Below are positions 8,471-16,625 of a stretch of DNA of 41,342 nt, one piece after another; position 1 is the stretch's first letter; each line of letters starts with the position of its first letter. The notes beneath the pieces were generated by a model. The model did no database searches and was not told the origin of the DNA. It saw only the letters and a program-made list of their open reading frames with translations. Made by a program: the position numbers and the translations under genes. The DNA lies in contig JAHDRK010000025.1 in NCBI GenBank assembly GCA_018433345.1, positions 1 through 41,342 on the forward strand, in the 5' to 3' direction. This DNA is from Syntrophobacterales bacterium (GTDB lineage: Bacteria > Desulfobacterota > Syntrophia > Syntrophales > UBA2210).

Positions 8471-9112
8471 CTATCTGGGCTGTTTTTGCCGGGTTGCCAA
8501 ATCAATAATAATTTCTGCCGCCATAGAAAGACCTACGACGCTTGTATCAATACACAAATGATAATTTTCCGCATCCGTCCATTCTCTTCCGGTCATCTTG
8601 CGTATAAATTTTCTTCTCCTCTCGTCATAGTCTTTTATATTGAAACTCGCATCAGCAGCAAAATACCTATGCACCTCCATCAGGCGCATCTCGCGAAATT
8701 CCAACGGCGCATGAATAAAAACCTTTATTACTCCCGGCCGGTCTCCAAGTAGAAAACACCCTCCCCGACCGACGACGACGGCATCGTGATACTCGCAAAT
8801 TTCCTTAATTATTTTTGCTTCTATATCGAATAACTCCTTGTCATACACGGGGCGAGTGATCGGTGGCGTATAGGCCGCTTCAGGTGACCCGGCAGAAAAG
8901 GACTTCAATATGTTCTCAAAAAAACCTGAGGGCCTTTTTTCTAAAATATCGATGTCTGTCGCAGAAACACCCAGTAACTCTGCCGCCTTGTTCAAAATAT
9001 CTCTGTCGAGATATCTAAAACCGAGTCTATTCGCCACAACTTTGCCGATATAAGAACCTCCGCTCGCCATTTGTCGAGATATCGTTATTACTGTGGTCTG
9101 TTTGCTTTCCAT
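8471..9112 (-). CDS. Cytidylate kinase-like family protein
   Basis: This 213-residue protein belongs to the cytidylate-kinase-like family (Pfam PF13189), not to the canonical Cmk of nucleotide metabolism. It begins TVITISRQMASGGSYIGKVV, where the ISRQ-x-x-SGG-x-x-IGK stretch is the family's nucleotide-binding loop, followed by LGFRYLDRDILNKAAE. A central VVVGRGGCFLL and a basic DERRRKFIRKMTGREW lid-like segment also fit. The real substrate of this family is mostly unknown. A GGGGGACG site precedes the ATG. It follows emrB by only 29 bases, so it is probably co-transcribed with the efflux pump. Base use is AT-rich like emrA and emrB. Confidence 0.82.
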   Translation of the reverse strand: MESKQTTVITISRQMASGGSYIGKVVANRLGFRYLDRDILNKAAELLGVSATDIDILEKRPSGFFENILKSFSAGSPEAAYTPPITRPVYDKELFDIEAKIIKEICEYHDAVVVGRGGCFLLGDRPGVIKVFIHAPLEFREMRLMEVHRYFAADASFNIKDYDERRRKFIRKMTGREWTDAENYHLCIDTSVVGLSMAAEIIIDLATRQKQPR

Positions 9113-9141
9113 CGTCCCCCCAAGGTTAGGGCAACCAATCC

Positions 9142-10668
9142 TTATTGCGCATCTCGCTCAAAGCCTTTTAATAAAAATACAAAGGGTATTGAAATGATAA
9201 ATAACATTGAAATCAGAAAAAATACATGATTATAGGCGAGCATTGCCGACTGACGCATAATCTCGCCATCCAAAAGCTTTAGCGCTTTCCAGTGGGCCGC
9301 ATGGGCATCAGATCCGGCCCTTAGCATGGCCTCGGACAAGGAGCGCAGCCAATCCGCGGTAACATCGTTGAATTGATTAACATTTTCCACTATGATGGCT
9401 CTGTATCTGTTTTCTCCTCTTGATAATACCGTCGCGGCAAGGGCAACTCCGATACTACTGAATACCTGGCGTACAACATTATACAAGCCGGTGGCGGCGG
9501 TCAATTTTGGTCTTTCAATTGTAAGCAACGCCGCCGTGCTTAGTGCGGCGAAAATCATGCCAAATCCTGCCCCCTGGAGAAGCTGGGGGGAAAATATATC
9601 CCAGTAACCCACCTCTAGTGACATACGCGACAGCTCCCATGAAGAAAATGCACTAATCACAAGACCGCATCCCACTAAGAATTTTGGGCCTAACTTGTTG
9701 AACAGTCTCCCTGCAACAGGCATTGTGATCAGCATCCCGACACTCCTCGGCAAAAGGGTGAGTCCTGAGTTAAACGCGGGGAAATCGAGAAGCTGCTGCA
9801 AAAAAAGCGGCAAGATAAAAAGGTTGGCGAATAAAGCCATCCCGAGAACGGCACCCACTGCCGTCCCCGCCGAAAAATTGAAGTTTTTGAGAATGCGTAG
9901 ATCGACGGCAGGTTTGTCCGTCATCAACTCCCTGATTACAAAGAGCGAAAGTCCGGTGGACGCAATAACGGCAAGATAAATAATATATGTTGACCCGAAC
10001 CAATCATTCCTTTCCCCTTCCGCAAGCATAATCTGCAACGTGCCGAGTCCGATAATCATAAACGTCAGACCTAAAAAATCGATTTTTCCTTTTTCTCTGT
10101 GAAGAAAGGGAGGGTCATAGATGAACCGCGACGCCAATATAAAAGCTATTATCCCCACGGGCACATTACAATAAAACACCCATCGCCATGAATAGCTATC
10201 CGTAATCCACCCGCCGAGAGTCGGGCCAAGAGACGGTCCCAAGATAATCCCCAGGCCATATATTCCCATTGCAGTTCCCTGTTCTTCACGGGGGAACGTC
10301 TCCCGAAGTATCGCCTGCGCGATCGGTACCAGCGCACCACCTCCCAGTCCCTGAATAATTCTAAATACAATAAGAGATCCGAGATTCCATGCTATTCCGC
10401 AAACCATGGACGACACGGTAAAAAGTATTATACAGAATAAATATAATCGCTTTCTGCCAAACCGTGAACTAAGCAGAGCTACGACCGGCATAACAAGCAC
10501 ATTGGCCATCATATATCCCGTTACAACCCATGTAATTTCCTCGACTGAGGCGCCGAGATTACCACGCATATAAGGAAGGGCTACATTAACACTGCTTATG
10601 TTAATATTCGCCACAAGTGTCGCTGTTATCACGGTTATGGTGATAATCCATTTATTTGTATTTTCCAT
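9142..10668 (-). CDS. emrB: DHA2-family multidrug MFS exporter (EmrB-like)
   Basis: This 508-residue inner-membrane antiporter belongs to the 14-helix DHA2 branch of the major facilitator superfamily. It shows the DHA2 start (NINISSVNVALPYMRGNLGAS), the loop motif SSRFGRKR after helix 2, and motif C GPSLGPTLGGW after helix 5. A periplasmic-size hydrophilic stretch (about 430-470) precedes the last helix, as in EmrB. It pairs with the membrane-fusion protein 84 bases upstream; together they would push toxic compounds, bile-salt-like or phenolic molecules, toward an outer-membrane TolC-type channel. No TolC gene is in the window. The gene is more AT-rich than the liv and translation genes. Confidence 0.9.
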   Translation of the reverse strand: MENTNKWIITITVITATLVANINISSVNVALPYMRGNLGASVEEITWVVTGYMMANVLVMPVVALLSSRFGRKRLYLFCIILFTVSSMVCGIAWNLGSLIVFRIIQGLGGGALVPIAQAILRETFPREEQGTAMGIYGLGIILGPSLGPTLGGWITDSYSWRWVFYCNVPVGIIAFILASRFIYDPPFLHREKGKIDFLGLTFMIIGLGTLQIMLAEGERNDWFGSTYIIYLAVIASTGLSLFVIRELMTDKPAVDLRILKNFNFSAGTAVGAVLGMALFANLFILPLFLQQLLDFPAFNSGLTLLPRSVGMLITMPVAGRLFNKLGPKFLVGCGLVISAFSSWELSRMSLEVGYWDIFSPQLLQGAGFGMIFAALSTAALLTIERPKLTAATGLYNVVRQVFSSIGVALAATVLSRGENRYRAIIVENVNQFNDVTADWLRSLSEAMLRAGSDAHAAHWKALKLLDGEIMRQSAMLAYNHVFFLISMLFIISIPFVFLLKGFERDAQ

Positions 10669-10752
10669 AGGTTATTTAGGCATCTGCCGATGTTTCTCGG
10701 GTGCGTGATCAGCGCGGGTAAAAAACCAACCGTAAAGGATAATATAAAGAAG

Positions 10753-11838
10753 CTACGAAGCCTGCCCGGTATCGACATGGGGGATCACCGACATACCGGG
10801 ATATAATGGATAGTTTGGATCCGCTGGGGGATCCATCACTATTTTAACCGGGACGCGCTGAACTACCTTTACAAAATTACCGGTCGCATTTTCGGGGGGA
10901 AGCAAGCTAAAGACACTGCCCGTCCCCGGCTGGAAGCTATCTATATGACCTTTTAATCTGATGCCCGGATATGTGTCCACCTCTATATCCACCGGCTGTC
11001 CGACCCTCATTCGCCTTAATTGTGTTTCTTTAAAGTTTGCAACAATCCAGAGATCCATTTCATCAACAATCGAAAGAAGTGTCTGCCCTGCTTCCACATA
11101 CTTGCCCACATCTACATTTTTCTTGGCGATTCTTCCCGCCAGAGGTGCTTTTATCGTGGTTCGGTCAAGATTCAACTGAGAGATACTAAGCGCCGCGTCT
11201 GCTTCACTTATCTTGAATTTCTGGGCAATAAGCTTATTTTCCAAAGCTTCAATCGCTTCTCTTGTTTCTTCAACTTCCGCCTCCGCTTTCTTTTTTTTAG
11301 CTCTTGATACTACCTGTTGAAGCTCATTATAGTCATAATCACTTTGGGAAACCGCTCCATTTTTCACTAATCTTTCAAAACGCCGATATTCCTTTATTGC
11401 GAGAGCTTCCTCCGCGGTTGCGATTTCCTTATTGGCATACAACTGAACCAACAGCTTTTTCTTTTCTCTGATAAGTGCCTCTATCTCTTTGTATTCCGAT
11501 TTGAGTTTTAAAAGGGTGCTCTTCTGTTGACTTACAAGGGCCTCATAATCTTTGCAGTAAATCCGGACAAGAGCCTCTCCCTCGTTTACAAACTGGTTAT
11601 CATCAACAAAAACTGCCACGACTGTCCCCTTGATCTCCGCACTGATGGGAACGATCGTTCCACATACATAGGCATTATCCGTGGATTCATGAGAAAATAT
11701 GTAGAAGAGCTTAGGGCTGAAATAAGCCCCACCGGCAAGCAGAATCGCAAGAAACATTGATCTGAATGCCCAGTTTTTTATACTTGTATTCTTCCATCGT
11801 TTTACACTGCGGCTAGGGGTTTCAATTTTTTCATCCAT
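10753..11838 (-). CDS. emrA: HlyD/EmrA-family membrane fusion protein
   Basis: This 361-residue periplasmic adaptor has one N-terminal membrane helix (about residues 25-47), then a first lipoyl half (YVCGTIVPISAEIKGTVVAV, near 58-77). A long coiled coil rich in K and E follows (about 100-210), then the second lipoyl half (LDRTTIKAPLAGRIAKKN) and a beta-barrel with GQPVDIEVDTYPG. This is the EmrA order. It is the first gene of the efflux operon. Its ribosome-binding site is poor: AAGGAG lies about 18 bases before the ATG. A promoter with an embedded palindrome is proposed about 140 bases upstream. Confidence 0.9.
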   Translation of the reverse strand: MDEKIETPSRSVKRWKNTSIKNWAFRSMFLAILLAGGAYFSPKLFYIFSHESTDNAYVCGTIVPISAEIKGTVVAVFVDDNQFVNEGEALVRIYCKDYEALVSQQKSTLLKLKSEYKEIEALIREKKKLLVQLYANKEIATAEEALAIKEYRRFERLVKNGAVSQSDYDYNELQQVVSRAKKKKAEAEVEETREAIEALENKLIAQKFKISEADAALSISQLNLDRTTIKAPLAGRIAKKNVDVGKYVEAGQTLLSIVDEMDLWIVANFKETQLRRMRVGQPVDIEVDTYPGIRLKGHIDSFQPGTGSVFSLLPPENATGNFVKVVQRVPVKIVMDPPADPNYPLYPGMSVIPHVDTGQAS

Positions 11839-11984
11839 TGTAAAAAACTCGCGTTTCTCCTTCCTTTTGTCTTTTTGATGTTAATGGATGTATGGCTTCA
11901 TCCCAGCTAATGCGCACAAAATTAATGACATCATAAAAATATAAACCGTTTGCATGTGACAGAACGGGCGAGAGAGAGATGCTT

Positions 11985-12013
11985 TGTATAATTTTTGCTT
12001 AAGCAATGGTCAT
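11985..12013 (-). promoter_or_regulatory. Candidate emrA promoter with palindromic operator
   Basis: On the minus strand ATGACC (12008-12013) and TATACA (11985-11990) are exactly 17 bases apart. The spacer contains a perfect 12-base palindrome, TTGCTTAAGCAA (11995-12006). A palindrome lying between the -35 and -10 boxes is what a MarR- or TetR-type repressor of a drug pump would bind. No regulator gene is next to the pump, so the regulator, if any, is elsewhere. Confidence 0.45.
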
Positions 12014-12027
12014 AAGAAAATCAACAA

Positions 12028-12101
12028 CGGGCGATTAAGTAGGTTTTACCTCTCGCGACGGCTCCTAGGTAAAACCTCTTTAGCTATGCACATTTCGCCC
12101 G
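12028..12101. repeat. Nested inverted repeat with GGTAAAAC core
   Basis: AGGTTTTACCT (12041-12051) and AGGTAAAACCT (12067-12077) are perfect 11-base inverted copies around a 15-base spacer that includes CGCGACGG. Outside them CGGGCGA (12028-12034) pairs with TCGCCCG (12095-12101). Neither strand has a T-run, so a terminator is unlikely. CGCGACGG and GGTAAAAC also occur at 213-256. It may belong to a dispersed repeat family or be an operator. Confidence 0.55.
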
Positions 12102-12156
12102 AGTAAACCACACGAGTTCTAGTTGAACTTTTTAAGCTAACACATTCAATCAATTA

Positions 12157-12185
12157 TTGCCAGCAGTTTCCTGGCATGATATCGG
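12157..12185 (+). promoter_or_regulatory. Candidate promoter for the NYN-domain gene
   Basis: TTGCCA (12157-12162) is followed after 17 bases by TATCGG (12180-12185), preceded by TGA as an extended -10. The start codon is about 60 bases downstream. The -10 box itself is weak. Confidence 0.3.
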
Positions 12186-12243
12186 AAGTAAGTAATTCTT
12201 GTAACAAAGTTCTGCGATTTTAAACCAGACCATGTAAAAGACC

Positions 12244-12765
12244 ATGCACATCATCATTGACGGATATAACTTGATCAGGCAGTCGGACCGTCTTCGTCAT
12301 GCCGAACGTGCGGGTCTGGAAGCGGGAAGAAACCGCTTAATAGAAGAACTCATCCGATACAATCGCATGAACCCCCACAGGATTACCGTGGTTTTCGATG
12401 GTTGGCTCGATGGCTCCCCCACCGAAGAACATTACCGGAAAGGGGGCATAGAAATCGTGTATTCCAGGAAAGGAGAAGAAGCGGACGAAGTCATAAAGCG
12501 CATGACCCGCCGGACCGGCGGTGACACGCTGGTGGTAACATCGGATCGCGACATTGCCGATACCGTGGTAAGGGGGGGCGGAGTGGCCCTCTCTTCTCCC
12601 CAATTCGAAGAGAAAATAAAAGGGGCGATCACCGGTCAAGCCATCGAAAAAGAATTTCCCGACGATGAGCCCTTGGAACGTGTGGTCACCCCGCGTAAAA
12701 AAGGGCCTTCCCGCAAGCTCTCAAAACGGGAACGAAAAGCGAGGCGGGCGCTAAAAAAGCTGTAG
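12244..12765 (+). CDS. NYN-domain (YacP-type) ribonuclease-like protein
   Basis: This 173-residue protein is of the YacP/NYN type (PF05991), a PIN-like fold linked to RNA cleavage; in Bacillus the relative Rae1 cuts mRNA on the ribosome. The start HIIIDGYNLIRQ carries the first acidic residue, RITVVFDGW the second, and GEEADEVIKR plus VTSDRDIADTV supply the remaining acids of a PIN-type site. The C-terminus is very basic (RKKGPSRKLSKRERKARRALKKL), suitable for RNA binding. The first plausible ATG is at 12244; an earlier ATG at 12234 runs straight into a stop. It stands alone on the plus strand and converges on holA. Confidence 0.8.
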   Translation: MHIIIDGYNLIRQSDRLRHAERAGLEAGRNRLIEELIRYNRMNPHRITVVFDGWLDGSPTEEHYRKGGIEIVYSRKGEEADEVIKRMTRRTGGDTLVVTSDRDIADTVVRGGGVALSSPQFEEKIKGAITGQAIEKEFPDDEPLERVVTPRKKGPSRKLSKRERKARRALKKL

Positions 12766-12817
12766 ACCGCCGGACCCGGCCAAGAAGGAAAGAGAACTCT
12801 GTGCGACTTTTTTCTCC

Positions 12818-12920
12818 GTCATTCCGGACAAGCGAAGCATGATCAGACAGCCGCGAACCAGATCCGGTGGAATCCGTAAAGTACCTAAAAACACGAGTGC
12901 CGGAAGCGGCCAGGGATGAC
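12818..12920. repeat. Intergenic palindrome-type repeat (GTCATTCCGG...GGGATGAC)
   Basis: The 262-base gap between the NYN gene and holA contains a stretch that begins GTCATTCCGG and ends CAGGGATGAC, with GCGAAGC and CCGGTGGAATCC inside. This resembles, from general knowledge, dispersed repeats of the type CGTCATTCCGGCGAAAGCCGGAATCC common between genes in Deltaproteobacteria. Here the copy looks degenerate. A comparison with the rest of the genome would be needed to confirm it. Confidence 0.45.
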
Positions 12921-13027
12921 AATTTTTTAAGCCGAACGGGATTTTTCAAAGATCTCAGAAGGAACTATCCTCTCAGGAATCAGGATTCGCGTCGGCCTCG
13001 CCGTAAGAAAAATCTTCCGGCGCCTTT

Positions 13028-14398
13028 TTAGGTGGCGGCGGTGCCGCTTGCCTCCCAGATAAGCCGCTCCAGGAGAACTCCAGGATCACCCCCCGACGAC
13101 TTGAGTGCGATATCGGTCTCCACGAGGGCGTCCACCAAGTGAACCAGCTCCGCCCGGGAAAAACGTTCAGCCCCTTTTATTGTTTTGTAAATAACATAAG
13201 GATGACCGTTCCAAAGATCGGCCTTGTCTTTTGCCCCTTTTGCAATCTTTTTCACCAGCTCGGGATAGACGCCGTCTTGAAACCGCCTGTAGGTAAGGGA
13301 CGCACCAGCCGGGGGAATGTGCCCCGAATGGACCAGGAACTTTGCCTGCAGTAAAAAACGGACCGCGCGCGCAATCACACTCAAGAGGATAAGAGGCTGT
13401 ATGCCCTGGTCCATAAAACGCTTGAGTACCTTGAGGCCCTTCTCCAGGTCTTTTTCTACAAGCGCATCGGCAAGCTCGAATATACGCCCTTCCCCCGTAC
13501 CGCTTGCGACCTCTTCGACATCCTTTAGATCTATCCGATTCCGACCTTCTCCAAGGTAAATCAGCAGCTTCTCCCCTTCACCGACGACATCACCGAAATC
13601 CAGGCCCGACCTTTCGATAAGAAGCTCCAACGCCTCGGTCGTGATCTTTACGCCTCGTTCCGCCAGGTATTCTTTCATTCGAACCGCCAAGATGCCCCTT
13701 TGGCGGGCATCGCTTTTGTTTCTTTCAAAATTAAGGACGACACCCTTCTCCGAAAGGATCTTGTAAAGCTTTTTCCTCTTGTCGACATCATGGGCCGTCA
13801 GAATCAGGACATGGTCGTGCGGAAGACCGCCTGAGATTGCCGGTTCAAGTTGCGCCGCATCGTCTCCGGGGGAACGTCCCTCCATTCCACGCTCTATGCA
13901 GTGATCAATAACTCCGGGCAATACTTCTGAAACGTCGGTCACGTCCGTTCCCTTGAATATCCGCTCCCATTCATCTTCCGAGATCCCTCGCCAACCTTCC
14001 CCCGCCAGGTCATTTATGGACCATCCCCTGGCTCCGAGCATATCCAGGAAAGAACGAACCGCCGCGCCGGGATTTTCAGAAAGGGTCTCTAAAAAGTTTT
14101 CAGGAAGGCGGAACTTGACGGAGCTCGACGCGAAAAGATCCGTATTTTTTACGATCACAACCTTCTTTCCGGGAATCAGGGAAGGTGTGCGAACCGCCTC
14201 GAGTATTTCGGCGACCGAGGCACTCCCGCCGTCGAGCCTGAAGCAATTTAAATCGTTGGGCCCATCGGGTAAAAGGGTTTGAAGGATTTTTTGAAGAGCC
14301 TCCTCTATGAGGAAGGTTTCGTCACCGTAGAGGAGATAACAAGAACAGACCCGGCCCTCTTTGAGGGATTGTATAAGTTTGTCTATGGTTCCGACCAT
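13028..14398 (-). CDS. holA: DNA polymerase III delta subunit
   Basis: HolA is the clamp-loader subunit that opens the beta sliding clamp during replication. The start region MVGTIDKLIQSLKEGRVCSCYLLYGDETFLIEEAL is typical, and so are PHDHVLILTAHDVDKRKKLYKIL, the SGLDFGDVVGEGEKLLIYLG collar approach and the C-terminal QPLILLSVIARAVRFLLQAK. I start at the ATG at 14398; the longer open frame to 14479 adds 27 atypical residues. At 456 residues it is about 110 longer than E. coli HolA (343). The extra length lies mainly between residues about 95 and 195, in the AAA+-like domain, before the PHDHVLIL strand. Confidence 0.88.
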   Translation of the reverse strand: MVGTIDKLIQSLKEGRVCSCYLLYGDETFLIEEALQKILQTLLPDGPNDLNCFRLDGGSASVAEILEAVRTPSLIPGKKVVIVKNTDLFASSSVKFRLPENFLETLSENPGAAVRSFLDMLGARGWSINDLAGEGWRGISEDEWERIFKGTDVTDVSEVLPGVIDHCIERGMEGRSPGDDAAQLEPAISGGLPHDHVLILTAHDVDKRKKLYKILSEKGVVLNFERNKSDARQRGILAVRMKEYLAERGVKITTEALELLIERSGLDFGDVVGEGEKLLIYLGEGRNRIDLKDVEEVASGTGEGRIFELADALVEKDLEKGLKVLKRFMDQGIQPLILLSVIARAVRFLLQAKFLVHSGHIPPAGASLTYRRFQDGVYPELVKKIAKGAKDKADLWNGHPYVIYKTIKGAERFSRAELVHLVDALVETDIALKSSGGDPGVLLERLIWEASGTAAT

Positions 14399-14484
14399 CG
14401 ATGCAAATGCCTTCCGGCTTCGGGAAAAACTCTCGAGCAGTAAGGTAGCGGCGAAAATCCCTTCGTAAACTCGTCTCAAACATC

Positions 14485-15186
14485 TTACAAAATCAGGTAC
14501 CTTTTGAGACGTCTAACTATTTCTTCAGGCTCGTCGACAACCTGGAGAAGTTCGAGATCTTCCTCGTCAATCTTGCCGTCGGTAAGCATGGTCCGTCTCA
14601 GCCAGTCCAGGAGTCCCTGCCAGTAATCGCTCCCCATGAGAAAAACAGGGAAACTCTTGATGCGCCTTGTCTGGATAAGGGTCAGGGCCTCGAAGAGTTC
14701 ATCCATGGTCCCGAACCCGCCGGGGAGAATCACGTACGCCACGGCATACTTAACGAACATGACCTTGCGAATAAAAAAATACTTAAAGTCAAGTTCAACG
14801 TTCTGGTAGGGATTGGGAACCTGTTCGAGGGGCAGTTTAATGTTCAACCCCACAGACACGCCGCCTGCTTCGGCGGCGCCCTTGTTGGCGGCCTCCATGA
14901 TACCGGGACCACCGCCGGTTATAACGGAAAAACCTTTCTGGACAAGGAGTTTCGCCAGTTGTTCCGTTTTTGCGTAATACTCGTCGCCCGGCTCGGTCCG
15001 GGCGGAACCGAAGATACTTACGGCTTGTTCGACATGGGACAGCTCCTCGATGGCATCCACGAATTCCGCCATGATCCTGAACAATCGCCAGGACTCTTCA
15101 ATACTGATGGCATCAATGACATATTGTTTTTCTCGCATAGGCCTCTCCGCGTCATATTCGCCATAAGTCCACCGGGACTTCCCCAT
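14485..15186 (-). CDS. LOG family protein (TIGR00730-type)
   Basis: This 233-residue Rossmann-fold protein belongs to the LOG family: cytokinin riboside 5'-monophosphate phosphoribohydrolases and related nucleotide hydrolases. The two defining motifs are present: GGGPGIMEA (91-99) and PGGFGTMDE (155-163), with the catalytic Glu in the second. In bacteria many members cleave the N-glycosidic bond of nucleoside monophosphates; the role here is not known. The start at 15186 lies five bases after rpsU; a start at 15138 (MREKQYVIDAISIE), with GGAGAGG just ahead, is equally good. It continues toward holA with an 86-base gap. Confidence 0.86.
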   Translation of the reverse strand: MGKSRWTYGEYDAERPMREKQYVIDAISIEESWRLFRIMAEFVDAIEELSHVEQAVSIFGSARTEPGDEYYAKTEQLAKLLVQKGFSVITGGGPGIMEAANKGAAEAGGVSVGLNIKLPLEQVPNPYQNVELDFKYFFIRKVMFVKYAVAYVILPGGFGTMDELFEALTLIQTRRIKSFPVFLMGSDYWQGLLDWLRRTMLTDGKIDEEDLELLQVVDEPEEIVRRLKRYLIL

Positions 15187-15191
15187 GATGT

Positions 15192-15383
15192 TTATCTGCC
15201 TCGTCTGCGGGCCGCCTTCACCATCCGCCTGCGGGCCTCAAGTGCCTTTCTTTTTTTCTTTACCGACGGCTTTTCATAGGCCCGCCTGAGCTTGAGCTCC
15301 TTAAAAAAACCGTTCTTCGACAGTTTGTTCTTAAGCACCTTAAGCGCCTTCTCCACGTCGTTGTCGATTACTTTTACTTCCAA
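15192..15383 (-). CDS. rpsU: 30S ribosomal protein S21
   Basis: This 63-residue basic protein, MEVKVIDNDVEKALKVLK at the start and KKKRKALEARRRMVKAARRR at the end, is S21, a late-assembling protein of the small subunit near the anti-Shine-Dalgarno region. The start codon is TTG; it is supported by a strong GGAGG seven bases upstream and by the family's usual N-terminus. A non-ATG start on a ribosomal protein gene may tune its level. The LOG gene follows after five bases. Confidence 0.94.
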   Translation of the reverse strand: MEVKVIDNDVEKALKVLKNKLSKNGFFKELKLRRAYEKPSVKKKRKALEARRRMVKAARRRGR

Positions 15384-15456
15384 GTATTATCCTCCTCTTT
15401 AATGTTTATTAATTCCACTGTATCTCCCCTTCCGCGAGGGGTGTGATCAGGGGCAC

Positions 15457-15480
15457 AAAAAAGGGCGGAAAGACGCGCCC
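15457..15480 (-). terminator. Rho-independent terminator downstream of hisC
   Basis: On the minus strand GGGCG (15476-15480) and CGCCC (15463-15467) form a short GC stem followed at once by TTTTTT (15457-15462). It lies about 55 bases after the hisC stop and 75 bases before rpsU, so it ends the pepP-gcvH-lplA-hisC unit. rpsU must then have a promoter in the short remaining gap or live on read-through. Confidence 0.65.
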
Positions 15481-15536
15481 ATCCGTCCCATGGAACGTGC
15501 CGTTTCCCACCCCTCTTTCTTACTACTAATTAAATA

Positions 15537-16622
15537 TCACGCCCCTTGCCTTAGAACGGCCTCTTTCAGTGCGTCGATAAAAGCGCTGTTCTCCTCCTCA
15601 GTTCCCACGGTCACTCTCATGCAATCGGACAGAGGTCCCGGCGAGGTGAAGTTCTTTATCAATATCCCCTTTTCAAGAAAATAATTATATATATTATTTT
15701 TTTCTCTAATACAACGGAAAAGAACAAAATTCGCCTCCGACGGAAAAGGCTCGATACCTTCCAGGGCGGCCATCTCCTCCGTGAGGCGTCGTCTTTCCCT
15801 CTTTATACGCTCGGCCCGTCCGATAATTTCCCTCTGTTCGTTTTCAAGGAAATAGGACGCCACTTCCTGGGAAAATAGATTGATGTTGTAGGGAAGACAT
15901 ACCTTCCTAAGTTGGCGAATCAAGGAAGGCTGTCCGACCAGGACACCCGTCCTCAGACCGGCCATCCCGATTTTCGACAGCGTCCTCAGGATGACGAGAT
16001 TCTCGAATTCGCCGATCCGGGGAAGAAAACTCGAATCGGCGTAATCGACATAGGCTTCGTCCACAACCACTATCCCCTCGCCCGCCATAGCCCTGAGCAT
16101 ATCCTCTATCACGGTCGGATCAAAACGGTTTCCCGTAGGATTGTTCGGGCTCGCCATGAATACGACCTGCGGCCGATTTCTCGACAGGGCCTCGAGCATG
16201 GCCTCGCGGTCGAGATTGAATCCCTCGTCAAGGGGAATCTCCGTGACTCGATGCCCGTTGTTGCGACAGACGATGCCATAAATTGCAAAGGTGGGGACGG
16301 GCACCATCACACCTCTTTCCGGAACGATCTCAAGTGCGCTCGCGAGAACCTGGATCAACTCGTCGGAACCGTTCCCAGTCAGGACCATGTTCTCCGGTAC
16401 TCCCAAATACCGAGCGAACCGGCGTTTCAAGCCCGGGGATCCTGGCTCTGGATAGCGGTTGAGGGAAAGCCCGCGGGCTATTTCGGCCACCTTGTCTCTG
16501 AAGGATTCGGAGGGCTGAAAGGGACTTTCGTTGGCATCCAGTTTGATGCGGCAGTTCGTGATTTCAATTGGGTACCCTTCCTGTAATGCCACCGCTTTTT
16601 TGACCATCTCTTCGTAGTTCAT
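15537..16622 (-). CDS. hisC: Histidinol-phosphate aminotransferase
   Basis: HisC is a PLP enzyme that converts imidazole-acetol phosphate plus glutamate to histidinol phosphate in histidine synthesis. The 361-residue protein has LDANESPFQPS (28-38), the ring-stacking PTFAIYG segment (110-116), ASPNNPTGN (157-165), VVDEAYVDY (186-194) and the PLP lysine in LRTLSKIGMAGLRTG (K217). The length is standard. It lies three bases after the lipoate ligase gene. Another histidine gene, hisD, is at the far right of the window, so his genes are scattered in this genome. Confidence 0.93.
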   Translation of the reverse strand: MNYEEMVKKAVALQEGYPIEITNCRIKLDANESPFQPSESFRDKVAEIARGLSLNRYPEPGSPGLKRRFARYLGVPENMVLTGNGSDELIQVLASALEIVPERGVMVPVPTFAIYGIVCRNNGHRVTEIPLDEGFNLDREAMLEALSRNRPQVVFMASPNNPTGNRFDPTVIEDMLRAMAGEGIVVVDEAYVDYADSSFLPRIGEFENLVILRTLSKIGMAGLRTGVLVGQPSLIRQLRKVCLPYNINLFSQEVASYFLENEQREIIGRAERIKRERRRLTEEMAALEGIEPFPSEANFVLFRCIREKNNIYNYFLEKGILIKNFTSPGPLSDCMRVTVGTEEENSAFIDALKEAVLRQGA

Positions 16623-16625
16623 GTT

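Larger units (their letters stand above)
11839..12243. other. 405-base divergent intergenic region, AT-rich
   Basis: This gap separates the minus-strand efflux operon from the plus-strand NYN gene. It contains a candidate emrA promoter with palindrome (11985-12013), a nested inverted repeat (12028-12101) and a candidate promoter for the NYN gene (12157-12185). The short word ACGGGCGA occurs twice (near 11964 and at 12027). No reading frame of note is present. Confidence 0.55.
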
